From NCBI GenBank assembly GCA_020073085.1, contig JAIQFV010000011.1, forward strand, positions 1 to 64,000: DNA of 64,000 nucleotides. Direction: 5' to 3'. Below, in pieces: positions 26,073 through 34,975 of this stretch. The translations under genes were made by a program, and so were the position numbers. Numbering within the stretch: position 1 is the stretch's first letter; every line of letters begins with the position of its first letter. This DNA comes from Terriglobia bacterium. Lineage in GTDB: Bacteria; Acidobacteriota; Terriglobia; JAIQFV01. The notes beneath the pieces are model-generated. The model had not been told where the DNA came from. It saw nothing but the letters and a program-made list of their open reading frames with translations, and ran no database searches.

Positions 26073-27506
26073 ATTCCCCGGCATCCCCGCCATGGCTGCC
26101 ACTGCCGATTTCAGCTGGCTTTCGGAATCAATCAGAAAATTGCCGGACGTGACGACCTTTTCCTGCGGCCTCAGTCCCCCGAGAACAATGTACCGATCGT
26201 CGACCTTGGCGCCCAATTGGACCTTGCGGGGCTCAAAATAACCGTTTCCCAGGGCGACAAAAACGGTCTGCTCAGCGCCTGAATCCAGGACTGCTTCTTG
26301 AGGCACGGAAAGCTGCCTGCCATAGTTTATTTGCAGCTCGACGCTGGCGTACATGTCGGGTTTCAGCTTGAAATCCCCGTTGGGCAGATCAATCCGCACC
26401 TTCGCGGTGCGGGTGGTGTTGTCGACTTCTGGATAAATGTAGGAGACTTTGCCGGCGAAGGTCTTTCCCGGGAAGTAAGTGAGATTGACTCTGGCCGTCT
26501 GTCCGAGTTTGACTTCAGGAAGCTCGTATTCATAAACGTCTGCGAGCACCCAAATGGTGGAAAGATCCGCGATCTCATAAACCTCCGTGTCGGGGTTGAC
26601 TTGTTGTTGAGGGAAGGCATTCCGCTTGGTCACGAAGCCGTCATCAGGTGCGTAGAGGGTCAGATCCCGCGTTGGTTTTTGGGTTCTTTCGAGTTCTTCA
26701 ATTTGTGCCTCACTGATGTCCCAGAGTTGTAGGCGCCGGCGAGAGGCGTTGTACAGGCTTTGCGCTCCCGTCGAAACATCCTTGAACTGGCTGTCGCCCA
26801 GATATTGTTTCGCTTTGAGACCGATCAGGAACTCTTCCTGGGTGGAGAGGAGATCGGGGGAGTACACGGTGAACAACGGCTGGCCTTTCTTCACCAGTTG
26901 TCCGGTGTAGTCCACGAAAACCTTGTCGATCCAGCCTGAGATTTTTGTGTGAACACGGATTATTTTTGTCTCGTCATAGGCCAGATGTCCGACCGCGCGA
27001 AGGGTCTTCTCCACGGGACCCGATAGAACCTCACCGAACTGTACGCCGATCAACTGTTGTTTGGTCGCTGAGATCTTAATGGCGCCCGGGGGCAGATTGT
27101 CCCCGACCGATTCTCCACCGCCGTCCGCATACACCGGAACCAAAGTCATACCGCAATCGGGGGCGGTGCCGGGCTTGTCGGACTTGTAAGCAGGATGCAT
27201 CGGATCCATCCAGTAAAGAATCTTTCGTTCCCCCGGAGCCGTCGCACTGTATCCTTCAGCATAAACCGGGACGAGATCCATGCCGTCGGGCGCCTTTCCG
27301 GGCCGGTCGGATCTGTATGCCGGATTCATCGAATCCACCCAATAGAGAATTTTTCGTTCACCCGGCGCCTTGGAGACCGGCTGCTGTGGAGCCGAGCTTT
27401 TACTTACGCCAACAACGGAGAAGCCGCGGGAGTAAAGCCAGTAGCCGCCTGCCAGCACGACGACAGCGATCAGAATGAAAAGACCCTTTGATTTATTAAA
27501 GAACAT
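26034..27506 (-). CDS. cusB: CusB-type periplasmic adaptor of the RND metal pump
   Basis: This 490-residue membrane-fusion protein has a signal/anchor helix (about 8-28) and two successive heavy-metal-binding repeats (ERKILYWVDSMNPAYRSDRP and ERKILYWMDPMHPAYKSDKP). The adaptor body follows, with the lipoyl/hairpin and beta-barrel parts (KISGWIDKVFVDYTGQLVKK; YAPDDGFVTKRNAFPQQQVN). It links CusA to the outer-membrane channel and hands over metal. The normal end appears to be near AAMAGMPG; the last residues (QTQDTSHKTQDP) are encoded by the heptad array of the inserted element, so its C-terminus has been rewritten. Confidence 0.92.
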   Translation of the reverse strand: MFFNKSKGLFILIAVVVLAGGYWLYSRGFSVVGVSKSSAPQQPVSKAPGERKILYWVDSMNPAYRSDRPGKAPDGMDLVPVYAEGYSATAPGERKILYWMDPMHPAYKSDKPGTAPDCGMTLVPVYADGGGESVGDNLPPGAIKISATKQQLIGVQFGEVLSGPVEKTLRAVGHLAYDETKIIRVHTKISGWIDKVFVDYTGQLVKKGQPLFTVYSPDLLSTQEEFLIGLKAKQYLGDSQFKDVSTGAQSLYNASRRRLQLWDISEAQIEELERTQKPTRDLTLYAPDDGFVTKRNAFPQQQVNPDTEVYEIADLSTIWVLADVYEYELPEVKLGQTARVNLTYFPGKTFAGKVSYIYPEVDNTTRTAKVRIDLPNGDFKLKPDMYASVELQINYGRQLSVPQEAVLDSGAEQTVFVALGNGYFEPRKVQLGAKVDDRYIVLGGLRPQEKVVTSGNFLIDSESQLKSAVAAMAGMPGNQTQDTSHKTQDP

Positions 27507-27524
27507 GTCTGTCTCCTTGCTATG

Positions 27525-28946
27525 CTACTTTGAGAGGCTGGCGCCCAGGACTTCCTCGAGCCGGGCGACCGCTTTCTGATAATTGGTCAGGGAATCGTAG
27601 TAATTCAGTTCGTAATCGAGCACAGTCAGAAAATTGCTCAGCATGCTGAGAAAGTCGATATTCCCGACCTGGTAGCCGGAGAGCGATGAATCGAGCGCCA
27701 GGGTGGATTGAGGCACAATGGCTTTTGAGTACAAATCCATCAACCGTTCCGAGGCCTTCATGGCCAGGTATTGATCTTTCACCCTGAAAAACAGGTTCGC
27801 TCTAACAGCTTCTGCTTTCTTCTTCTCGCTCATCACTCCAGAGGCCGCTTCCTCCACGCCATACCGTTGTTTCTTCCAGAAATAAAGAGGAACCTTTGCG
27901 GTGAAATTGACCCCATACATTTCCGGCAATTGAGGCCGGTTGAAATAGGTGAACCCAACGCCGAAATCCGGGTAGTACTCCTTCTTGGCGAGGTTCAAAG
28001 CCAGCTGGCTCTTGTCGATTTCCCGTTCCTGAGATTTCAAATCGGGCGCATGGGCCTCCGCGATGCCTTCGAGTTCGCTAAGGGAGTAGGAGACTTCAGT
28101 TTTTGTGACCTCGGCAGGAATACCCAGGGGTCCGTCAGGAGGGCGATTGAGAAGGCTGCAGAGCATCGATTGAGCCACACCCCTGCGTTGTTCCAGAAGC
28201 GTCAATCGCTCCAGGAGTCTGGAGATTTCCACCTGGGCCCGGATGACATCCTGTTGCATCCCTTTGCCGACGGAATAGCGTGCCTCAGCGATCTTGGCGA
28301 GCTTTTCGAGAAGGTCTTTGTCTTTCTCTACCGTCTGGATGGATTTCTCGATGAACGCCAGCTCGTAATAGGTCTGCTTGAGATTGGAAATGACCGCATG
28401 TTTCGACCGCTCATAGCTCCATCGTTCGGCATCAGCCTCGGTGTCCGCGATCCGGCCCCGCAGCGCCAGTTTTCCCGGGAAAGGAATTTCCTGTGAAAGG
28501 CTCAGCACCCGGGCGCTGGATGGGTCGCCCGTCTGAATAGAGAAAGGCGGCACAATATTGCCCATCCATCCGCCCGAAATCACAGGGTCGGGCAGCGTCC
28601 GTTGTTGGGGCGAGATTGCCCGTTTCGCGTCCACCATTCGCTCCGCGGCCTGGATCTCCGGGTTGTTGGTGAGAGCTTCTGCAATGAGATCCTCGAGAAG
28701 GAGGATGGGCTCCGGCGTTGGCGGGAGGCCTCCTTGGGGGACGTCCTGTCGTGGGGATGCGTTCGAAGAGGTGACACTCGCGCTCTTCCGGACCGATGGA
28801 GTGAGATCCGGGAGACGCGGCGTCAGAAGGTTCCTTGATACGGGTAGATCCCCATGGCCCGGCGGTTGGGCGGTCAGGGTCCGAGTACTCAAACTCGATG
28901 TCAAAAGAGTCAGAGTGAGGATGATCCAATGGATTTGTTTTGACAT
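27525..28946 (-). CDS. cusC: TolC-family outer-membrane efflux channel (CusC-like)
   Basis: This protein of about 473 residues has a signal peptide (MSKQIHWIILTLTLLTSSLS) and two outer-membrane-efflux-protein repeats. Examples are LIAEALTNNPEIQAAERMVD, LKQTYYELAFIEKSIQTVEK and RANLFFRVKDQYLAMKASER, which build the trimeric alpha-barrel. It lies 18 bases before cusB, so the three pump parts are co-transcribed. The ATG at 28946 is preferred because GGAG lies ten bases upstream; the frame extends to 29015 with an in-frame ATG at 28961. Confidence 0.9.
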   Translation of the reverse strand: MSKQIHWIILTLTLLTSSLSTRTLTAQPPGHGDLPVSRNLLTPRLPDLTPSVRKSASVTSSNASPRQDVPQGGLPPTPEPILLLEDLIAEALTNNPEIQAAERMVDAKRAISPQQRTLPDPVISGGWMGNIVPPFSIQTGDPSSARVLSLSQEIPFPGKLALRGRIADTEADAERWSYERSKHAVISNLKQTYYELAFIEKSIQTVEKDKDLLEKLAKIAEARYSVGKGMQQDVIRAQVEISRLLERLTLLEQRRGVAQSMLCSLLNRPPDGPLGIPAEVTKTEVSYSLSELEGIAEAHAPDLKSQEREIDKSQLALNLAKKEYYPDFGVGFTYFNRPQLPEMYGVNFTAKVPLYFWKKQRYGVEEAASGVMSEKKKAEAVRANLFFRVKDQYLAMKASERLMDLYSKAIVPQSTLALDSSLSGYQVGNIDFLSMLSNFLTVLDYELNYYDSLTNYQKAVARLEEVLGASLSK

Positions 28947-29076
28947 TGTTCTGAACTCCATACGGCAATCTCGGGATTTCTTTTTCAGCGAGAAACCTGC
29001 GAAAGAATAAATCATCCCAGGGCTCTATCTTGTGGCGTTCCCAATCCCCTCCCTGAACGCCCGGCAGAAGAACATT

Positions 29077-29508
29077 TCACTTTTCATCCTCGGCGCGGGT
29101 CACGGATTTGATAGCGATGGCGTGATAGCCGTATTTGTTCATCGCAACGCCCTTCACGGTGACGCGCTCGCCGGCAAAGGGAAGAAGCTTCTCGTTGGGG
29201 TTTTTCCCATGTTCAGGCGAGATCGGAATATAGAGAATGTTCGTTTTCTCGTCGAGGACGGTCAGGGTGGTGCCACCCTTGGCGCACATTTCGGCACAGG
29301 CCTTGTGCTCCGCGCCCCGTGCCCCGTGGATCAGGAAGCAACCCGGTTCGATGACTTCACCGGTGATCGTCATCTCCCCGGCGGTCTTTTTGGTCTCAGC
29401 GTGCAGTTTCGGATCGTGGGCCGCGGCCGGTGTGTTCATAAACAAGCTCAGAACCATGGCCGTCAGGATGAGCAGGGCAGGTTTCTTTGAAATAGAATCT
29501 AATCGCAT
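29077..29508 (-). CDS. Small secreted protein of the metal-efflux operon
   Basis: This 143-residue protein has a clear signal peptide (LLILTAMVLSLFMNTPAAAH). The mature part is beta-rich (MTITGEVIEPGCFLIHGARG; HKACAEMCAKGGTTLTVLDE; RVTVKGVAMNKYGYHAIAIK), resembling an OB-like fold with Cys and His residues that could bind metal. The start is fixed by GAGGAG seven bases upstream of the ATG. It lies 130 bases upstream of the TolC gene on the same strand. Function is unknown; a periplasmic copper or nickel binding role is an inference from context. Confidence 0.7.
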   Translation of the reverse strand: MRLDSISKKPALLILTAMVLSLFMNTPAAAHDPKLHAETKKTAGEMTITGEVIEPGCFLIHGARGAEHKACAEMCAKGGTTLTVLDEKTNILYIPISPEHGKNPNEKLLPFAGERVTVKGVAMNKYGYHAIAIKSVTRAEDEK

Positions 29509-29665
29509 TGGAGCTCCTCGTCGTTTGGTTTGATCGTCGTTCCTTCCCAAAGAATTCCTTTGACACCGGAGGGGAAGGAGCGAATAGAGAATACTCAAAG
29601 CCTGAGGGGTGATTCAGATCGCGAAACACACGACGGCTTTAAGGAAAAATTAGACGGGGGCTAAA

Positions 29666-30037
29666 TCAGATGCGGAAAATGGAGAGTTTTTCGGGGCTAT
29701 CGTAGAGACATTGCGAGGAATGCCAAGAAACGATCTCAGCAGGGTGTGGAATGACCGGAGAGGGTTTGAGATTCTCGGTTCGATTGGGAACGGTCCTGAG
29801 ATCTGACAAGTCCGAACCCACATTGGGAGCCACGGTGAACTGGCTTGCGGGCTCAGGGGCGGAAATCATGCAACAGTCCGTGCCCGTCGCCGGCGCCGTC
29901 GGCATTGAAGGATCCTGACTGGACGGGCAGCAAGGCATGGAGGTCTGCAGGTCGCAAAGGACCTGGCCAAACAAAACCTGCGTCCCCAGTATCAATGTGA
30001 AGGCTGAAATCAGGATTCGGACGGACAATCTATTCAT
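29666..30037 (-). CDS. Small secreted Cys-containing protein
   Basis: This 123-residue protein has a signal peptide (MNRLSVRILISAFTLILGTQ). The mature chain is low in structure and rich in Pro, with Cys pairs (VLCDLQTSMPCCPSSQ and GTDCCMISAP). It is first in the metal-efflux run on this strand and may be a periplasmic metal-binding or sensing peptide of the kind often found upstream of cus operons. No domain is recognised. A longer frame from 30100 lacks a signal-like start. Confidence 0.55.
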   Translation of the reverse strand: MNRLSVRILISAFTLILGTQVLFGQVLCDLQTSMPCCPSSQDPSMPTAPATGTDCCMISAPEPASQFTVAPNVGSDLSDLRTVPNRTENLKPSPVIPHPAEIVSWHSSQCLYDSPEKLSIFRI

Positions 30038-30250
30038 CACTAACGCACCCACGCGTTCAAAAGCGGGCCAAGCTATATCACTTCGACCGGTTGAGCGCAA
30101 GTCAATTCTTGCAAAATCATCGGCCCCTCATCCGCAGAAGGTTCGAGATGTGCAGGCTATGTTAAGGCAACGGGAGGGGGTTGAATGAGATTCTCCAGCG
30201 CGGTCTTTCGACGGAAGAAGGCCGCAAGGAGGCAGGGGAGATGTTCCGGA

Positions 30251-31048
30251 TCAATCGGGGAAATGGTTCAAAGGAGACCTCCCTCGACCAATCGGATAAG
30301 ACCGCTGGAGAGCCCGGGTGACATAATTCTTTGCATTGGAGGTAGCAATTTTTAATGAGCATCCCCGGGCAAGGAATGAAGCCAGGGCAGAGGAGAAGGT
30401 ACATCCGGTTCCGTGGGAATGCGGAGGACCGACCCGATCAGCAGTAAAGATCTCAAACGCCTCGCCGTCAAATAGAACGTCGGTCGGCTGGATCAAATGG
30501 CCGCCGGTGATGACGACCGCCTTACTTCCTAGGGCGACGATCTGTTCTGCCGCCTTCTTCATCTCTTCAACATTTCGCACCTTCAGACCTGTGAGAATCT
30601 CGGCCTCGTCGATGTTCGGGGTGAGACAATCAGCTAACGGCAATATTGCAGACCTGAATGCATCAATGGCTCCGTCTGCAAGAAGCGCAGCGCCTGAGGA
30701 GGAACACATGACAGGATCGATCACAAAGTGGGGAAGCCGGGTCGAATGAAAATACCTTTCTAATGCTTCTACGTTTCCCTTTGTTGCCAACATTCCGATC
30801 TTGATGGCGGCAGGTCGAATGTCCTCCATCAGGCATTCAATCTGCTGAATCAAGATCAGGGGCTCAACGGGGATGACCCGGTTGACTCCTACAGTGTTTT
30901 GAATCGTAATCGCCGTAATAGAGGCAATACCATAGCAGCCACATGCAGCGATGGCCTTCAAATCGGCTGTGATTCCCGCACCGCAGCTCGGGTCAAACCC
31001 TGCGACCGTAAGCACTACAGGTCTTTTTGTTTCAATAGATTGAGACAT
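30251..31048 (-). CDS. thiD: Hydroxymethylpyrimidine (phosphate) kinase
   Basis: This 265-residue ribokinase-fold enzyme phosphorylates HMP and HMP-P for thiamin synthesis in the cytoplasm. Diagnostic parts are VLTVAGFDPSCGAGITADLK near the N-terminus, FVIDPVMCSSSG (with Cys where many enzymes have VATSG), LTPNIDEAEILTG, and the anion hole/catalytic segment SHGTGCTFSSALAS with the catalytic Asp replaced by Cys as is usual in ThiD. No TPP riboswitch is seen upstream. No other thiamin gene is in the window, so it is an isolated gene here. Confidence 0.9.
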   Translation of the reverse strand: MSQSIETKRPVVLTVAGFDPSCGAGITADLKAIAACGCYGIASITAITIQNTVGVNRVIPVEPLILIQQIECLMEDIRPAAIKIGMLATKGNVEALERYFHSTRLPHFVIDPVMCSSSGAALLADGAIDAFRSAILPLADCLTPNIDEAEILTGLKVRNVEEMKKAAEQIVALGSKAVVITGGHLIQPTDVLFDGEAFEIFTADRVGPPHSHGTGCTFSSALASFLARGCSLKIATSNAKNYVTRALQRSYPIGRGRSPLNHFPD

Positions 31049-31519
31049 TCTCCGTGGCTTTAAGACGTGATGTAATCCTGGGAACGACCATGGCCATCAT
31101 ACTCGGCCCGCAAGCCACGTCAAGGGGGAGAGAGGGTTTACTGGCCCTGGAGGTGTGAGGATCGTCGCTTCAGACCCGCACCATGGACCGTGCAGACCAT
31201 CAATGCGGCCGACGGTTCGCTGGAAGTTGTTCAGGCCAATGACTCTTCTGGACTATTTAGGGCCCAAAAGGGAGGGATACAAAAATTTACGTTGAATGTA
31301 ACTTTTCGTACTTGCATTTGGATTTCTTTTGGTATAATAACATCAATACATAACATAAAGCCTCCTTTGGATACTCAGCGTATAGGGCAACCGAGTTGGG
31401 TATCCTTTTTGTTTTTGAGCCAACGGAAGCCCGTGTTCCCTCGCCAATTTTTATGAGCAATATTGAACAGTAGGGTGGGCGGATCTGCATTTTCGTTTTC
31501 ACCATTCCCATCGATACTC

Positions 31520-31753
31520 TCACGCGACCTGTCCTCGCTCCAGTTTCATAACGTCTGCAATGTACCTTCGGCTGTCGAATTTTCGTGAAGACCTTTCATA
31601 GGACATGTACAGGATCTTTCCATAGACAGGTCGCTCGGGTCCCCCGGCGCGGTCATGTTTTCCTCCGATTGCCCAGGCAATGCCGGTATAGCCGTTGGGA
31701 TCTCGATCATCGAGTTCAGAGCGGTCATTCATTCAAACGGCCAGTTCGAAGGC
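31520..31753 (-). pseudogene. C-terminal remnant of a class II-type DNA photolyase
   Basis: The frame reads AFELAV, an in-frame TGA (31733-31735), then [20 protein letters not shown] and [20 protein letters not shown] ending [20 protein letters not shown]. The pattern NDRxELDxRDPNGYxGIAW...ERPxxGKIxYMSxExxxRKFD is the conserved C-terminus of class II CPD photolyases, where the TGA replaces an aromatic codon. Further upstream, homologous-looking residues (ETPEQ) continue only in another frame. It is a decayed fragment of a light-dependent DNA repair gene. The rest of 31049-31809 holds nothing recognisable. Confidence 0.65.
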
Positions 31754-31809
31754 TGTTCCGGGGTCTCATGGTTCGGGCTGCGTACTGCCTTCATCCTTCG
31801 CGTTGGAAG

Positions 31810-32898
31810 TCAACAAATCCTCGGCAGCTGCTCTCCGCTCAACATGTCAATAATGCGAATCGCGCCAATCTTGCTTTGCATGGTGACCAGGCCCGGATGG
31901 GAACGCTCGCTCACCCCAGCCACCTTGCCGATGGCGCAGGCTCCGGTGCCGAGAGGATGGGCGCGAAGAAGGGCCAGCGCTCGGTCGGCATCCGCGGGCG
32001 CAATGAAGGCAACGAATCTTCCTTCATTGGCGACATAGAGGGGATCGAAGCCGAGGATCTCGCAGGCCCCCTGCACGTCTTCGCGGACGGGGATGGCATT
32101 CTCTTCGATCTGGATGTCGAGACGGGCGGCCTCTGAGATTTCTACCAGGGCGGTGGCAAGACCGCCGCGCGTCAAATCCCGCAGGCAGCGCACCTCGATT
32201 CCGGCCTCAAGAAGCGCTAGAATCAGGCTGGCGAGCGGAGCACAATCGCTTTCGATCGTCGACTCAAATTCGAGTCCTTCCCGGACCGCCATGATCGCAA
32301 TCCCATGTCGACCGATGTCCCCGCTGAGGAGAAGCACATCTCCGGGCTGAACACTGGCCGGGTTGATCCCCAGTTCGTGTTCAACTATTCCGATCCCGGC
32401 TGTGTTGATAAAAATGCCATCGCCTTTGCCTCGATCGACCACCTTCGTGTCCCCCGTTACCACTTGAACCCCGGCGGCATCGGCTGCTTGGCGCATTGAC
32501 TGGACGACCCGCCAGAGTGTCTCCATGGGGAGCCCCTCTTCAAGGATGAACCCCGCACTGAGATACAACGGACGGGCGCCACACATGGCAAGATCATTGA
32601 CGGTGCCATTGACGGCGAGCGTCGCAATGTCGCCGCCGGGAAAGAAAAGGGGATGCACGACGTAAGAATCGGTCGTAAAGGCCAGGCGCAAAGGTCTCTG
32701 TTCGTTCTTGCCCAACAAGTTGATGACAGCCCCATCATGGCGCGTTTCCAGAAGGGGATTCGCGAAGGCGGCGACAAACATTTTTTCGATCAGTTGGTGC
32801 ATCAATTTTCCGCCGCCCCCATGCGCCAGAAGCACCGTGGGGTAGTCGGAAAGGGGGATGGGACAGGAGAGTGCGAAGGAATGATCGTCAGAGTTCAT
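31810..32898 (-). CDS. hypE: Hydrogenase maturation factor HypE
   Basis: This 362-residue protein of the PurM/AIR synthase-like fold uses ATP to dehydrate the carbamoylated C-terminal cysteine to a thiocyanate, the source of the CN ligands of the NiFe site. The required C-terminal motif is present (GEQLPRIC, ending in Cys). Other family parts are [38 protein letters not shown] and [16 protein letters not shown]. The ATG at 32898 is used; the open frame upstream runs through a heptad array ([13 protein letters not shown]) and is not real coding. It is last in the hyp run. Confidence 0.94.
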   Translation of the reverse strand: MNSDDHSFALSCPIPLSDYPTVLLAHGGGGKLMHQLIEKMFVAAFANPLLETRHDGAVINLLGKNEQRPLRLAFTTDSYVVHPLFFPGGDIATLAVNGTVNDLAMCGARPLYLSAGFILEEGLPMETLWRVVQSMRQAADAAGVQVVTGDTKVVDRGKGDGIFINTAGIGIVEHELGINPASVQPGDVLLLSGDIGRHGIAIMAVREGLEFESTIESDCAPLASLILALLEAGIEVRCLRDLTRGGLATALVEISEAARLDIQIEENAIPVREDVQGACEILGFDPLYVANEGRFVAFIAPADADRALALLRAHPLGTGACAIGKVAGVSERSHPGLVTMQSKIGAIRIIDMLSGEQLPRIC

Positions 32899-32908
32899 AT
32901 CTTGTGAT

Positions 32909-33586
32909 CCAGAAGCCAGAGGCCGGAGGCCAGAAGCCAGAGGCCGGAAGCCAGAGGCCGGAGGCCGGAAGATGGAAGCCAGAGGCCAAAAAAGGAGAAC
33001 CAATCTGAAATGAGTTCTTATTCATGTGGCCCTTCCTCAAAAGACTTCCAGTGCTCATAAAGTCGATTCAGTTTTTTGCTTAAGTCTTCGAGCTGATCCT
33101 TCATTGACGTATGGTCTTCCTGGCTGATGTACCTGCATTCATAAGCAAAATCAATCCAGAGCTTGGTCTCGTCACAGGATCCGATCGCATCGAGAAGATG
33201 ACGCTTAAAAACGCTTTCATAATGTCTCTTTGCCCAACCTTCCACAATGTTCGCGGTTACGGAACGTGAAGACCTGCGAACCTGATCGGTCAGCGAGTAG
33301 AGTTCTTCCTTTGGAAATTGTTTAGTTGCCTTGAAAACGCGCATTGCGATCGCATAGGAAAGCTCATAGACTTTGAGATCTTTATATGACCTTATCACCC
33401 CTTCCACTCTTTCCCACCCTGGTGAGAATTCTAACTTGGTTTGTGATTTCTGGCTTCTGGTTTCCGGCTTCTGACTTCTATCTTCTGGCTTCCGGTTTCT
33501 GGCTTCTGGTCTCCGGCTTCCGGCTTCTGGTTTCCGGCTTCTGGTTTCTGGTCTCCGGCCTCTGGCTTCCGGCTTCCGGCTTCCGG
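32909..33586 (-). mobile_element. IVS-like element 2: inverted heptad arrays around a four-helix-bundle gene
   Basis: The left array (32909-32985) has eleven 7-nt units of the type CC(A/G)GA(A/G)G. The right array (33447-33586) has about twenty units of the inverse type (C/T)(T/C)TC(T/C)GG, such as CTTCTGG and CTTCCGG. The arrays are complementary over tens of bases. The right end stops eight bases from the hypD stop codon and the left end is 11 bases from the hypE start. The element exactly fills the hypD/hypE junction. Confidence 0.75.
33018..33398 (-). CDS. Four-helix-bundle protein (S23/IVP type), element 2
   Basis: This 126-residue S23-family protein starts at GTG (33398) with GGAAGGG upstream: [20 protein letters not shown], then [40 protein letters not shown] and [20 protein letters not shown]. 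The core SVTANIVEG and E-x-Y-x-L-x2-QVRRSS are family hallmarks. It is only distantly similar to the copies at 25588 and 36057. It is on the operon strand between hypD and hypE but has no known part in hydrogenase maturation. The frame is open to 33953 through the array and hypD; that part is not coding. Confidence 0.88.
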   Translation of the reverse strand: MIRSYKDLKVYELSYAIAMRVFKATKQFPKEELYSLTDQVRRSSRSVTANIVEGWAKRHYESVFKRHLLDAIGSCDETKLWIDFAYECRYISQEDHTSMKDQLEDLSKKLNRLYEHWKSFEEGPHE

Positions 33587-33594
33587 CTTCGTTC

Positions 33595-34713
33595 TCAGTC
33601 CCTGCACGACAGCCGGCGATATCGATAATACGCCGCGCAGGCGCCCTCTGAAGAGACCATGGGGGCTCCCAGGGGGCGTTCCGGCGTGCAATGGGCCCCA
33701 AAGGCCAGGCATTCGTGAGGTTTTCTGATGCCCTGCAAAACGAGACCGGCAATACATTCAGAAGATTCTTCCGTCGTGTGCTGGGCGACCCCAAAGCGAA
33801 GCTCGGCGTCATACTCGGCGTATTTTTCCTGGAGGCCCAGGCCGCTCTGGGGGATTTCACCGACGCCGCGCCACTTGCGAGGGATGACCCGAAACACCTC
33901 GTGAATAATTTGTTGCGCCGCCTGATTGCCCGCGCGGCGAACCGACCGCGCATACTGGTTTTCCACTGAGGCCCGCCCCTCCTCCAGCTGCTTCACGCAG
34001 AGATAAATCCCCTGCAGAATATCCACAGGCTCAAAGCCCGTCACCACGATCGGGACATGGTACTTCTCGGCAATGGGTTCGTATTCGGTATACCCCATCA
34101 CCGTACAGACATGTCCGGCCGCCAGAAACCCCTGCACGCGATTTTCCGGAGAAGACAGGATGGCCTCCATCGCCGGTGGAACCAGGACGTGTGAAACAAG
34201 GAGTGAGAAGTTCGAGAGGCCCTGCTGGGACGCCTGGAAGACGGCCATGGCATTCGCAGGGGCTGTGGTTTCGAACCCTACCGCAAAGAATACGACCTGC
34301 CTTGTGGGATTCCTGCGGGCAATCTGGACAGCATCCAGCGGCGAGTAGACGATTCGGACATCGCCTCCGTGGGCTTTGACGGAGAGAAGATCCATGGGAG
34401 TTTCGTGGCCCTCCCCCACATGGGCCGGAACTCGCAACATGTCTCCGAAAGAGCAAAAGATCACTTCCGGCCGGGAGGCGATCTCGATTGCTTTTTCGAT
34501 GAGCTCGATCGGGGTGACACAGACCGGGCATCCGGGTCCATGCACGAGCGTGATTTCTTTCGGGAGCAATTCATCCACGCCGAATTTCACGATGGAATGG
34601 GTCTGCCCCCCGCAGACCTCCATCAATGTCCATGGTTTTGTCGCGGTGCCGGCAATGGCCCTGGAGAATTGCTCCGCTGCCTTGCGATCTCGATACTCAT
34701 CAATAAATTTCAT
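33595..34713 (-). CDS. hypD: Hydrogenase maturation factor HypD
   Basis: This 372-residue Fe-S protein forms, with HypC, the scaffold on which the Fe(CN)2CO unit is built. The conserved segments are present: [53 protein letters not shown] and [13 protein letters not shown], plus a C-terminal cysteine set ([20 protein letters not shown]). Length is normal. It lies in the hyp run after the DHOD-like gene and is followed by the inserted element 2, which begins eight bases after its stop. Confidence 0.95.
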   Translation of the reverse strand: MKFIDEYRDRKAAEQFSRAIAGTATKPWTLMEVCGGQTHSIVKFGVDELLPKEITLVHGPGCPVCVTPIELIEKAIEIASRPEVIFCSFGDMLRVPAHVGEGHETPMDLLSVKAHGGDVRIVYSPLDAVQIARRNPTRQVVFFAVGFETTAPANAMAVFQASQQGLSNFSLLVSHVLVPPAMEAILSSPENRVQGFLAAGHVCTVMGYTEYEPIAEKYHVPIVVTGFEPVDILQGIYLCVKQLEEGRASVENQYARSVRRAGNQAAQQIIHEVFRVIPRKWRGVGEIPQSGLGLQEKYAEYDAELRFGVAQHTTEESSECIAGLVLQGIRKPHECLAFGAHCTPERPLGAPMVSSEGACAAYYRYRRLSCRD

Positions 34714-34975
34714 TCCTTTGCCTCAAAGCAGCCTTCTCCTGTTGGCCGGGGATATGAAGGCTCTTCCCGTCTCGACTCGGCCGAACCACTTCGTCCGAAG
34801 GTCCGCTATTCAGGAGAGACCCACATGATGTAATACAAAGCTTGGAATTAGAATTAAATGGGTAATTGTGGAATCTTCGCAGTAGGGGCGCATAGCTATG
34901 CGCCCCTATGTTGAATCACCCACGATTTTGTAACATTTTCAATGATGTTCGTATTAGGCGTCCGAGGACGGCCCC

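Noticed and set aside
27070-27380. Duplicated metal-binding repeats at the CusB N-terminus as a frameshift or assembly error
   Set aside because: Both repeats are in frame, differ at several positions and match the normal heavy-metal-binding pattern, so a true internal duplication is more likely.
31049-31150. TPP riboswitch upstream of thiD
   Set aside because: The conserved CUGAGA and ACCUGAU-type THI-box segments are not present.
31287-31523. 78-codon minus-strand frame downstream of the photolyase remnant
   Set aside because: No domain, atypical AT-rich codons and no ribosome-binding site; it overlaps the remnant's stop by chance.
33399-33953. N-terminal extension of the four-helix-bundle gene between hypD and hypE
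   Set aside because: The extra residues (RKPEAGSRRPEARNRKPEDR type) are a translation of the heptad array and of hypD in the wrong frame; the S23 homology begins at the GTG at 33398.
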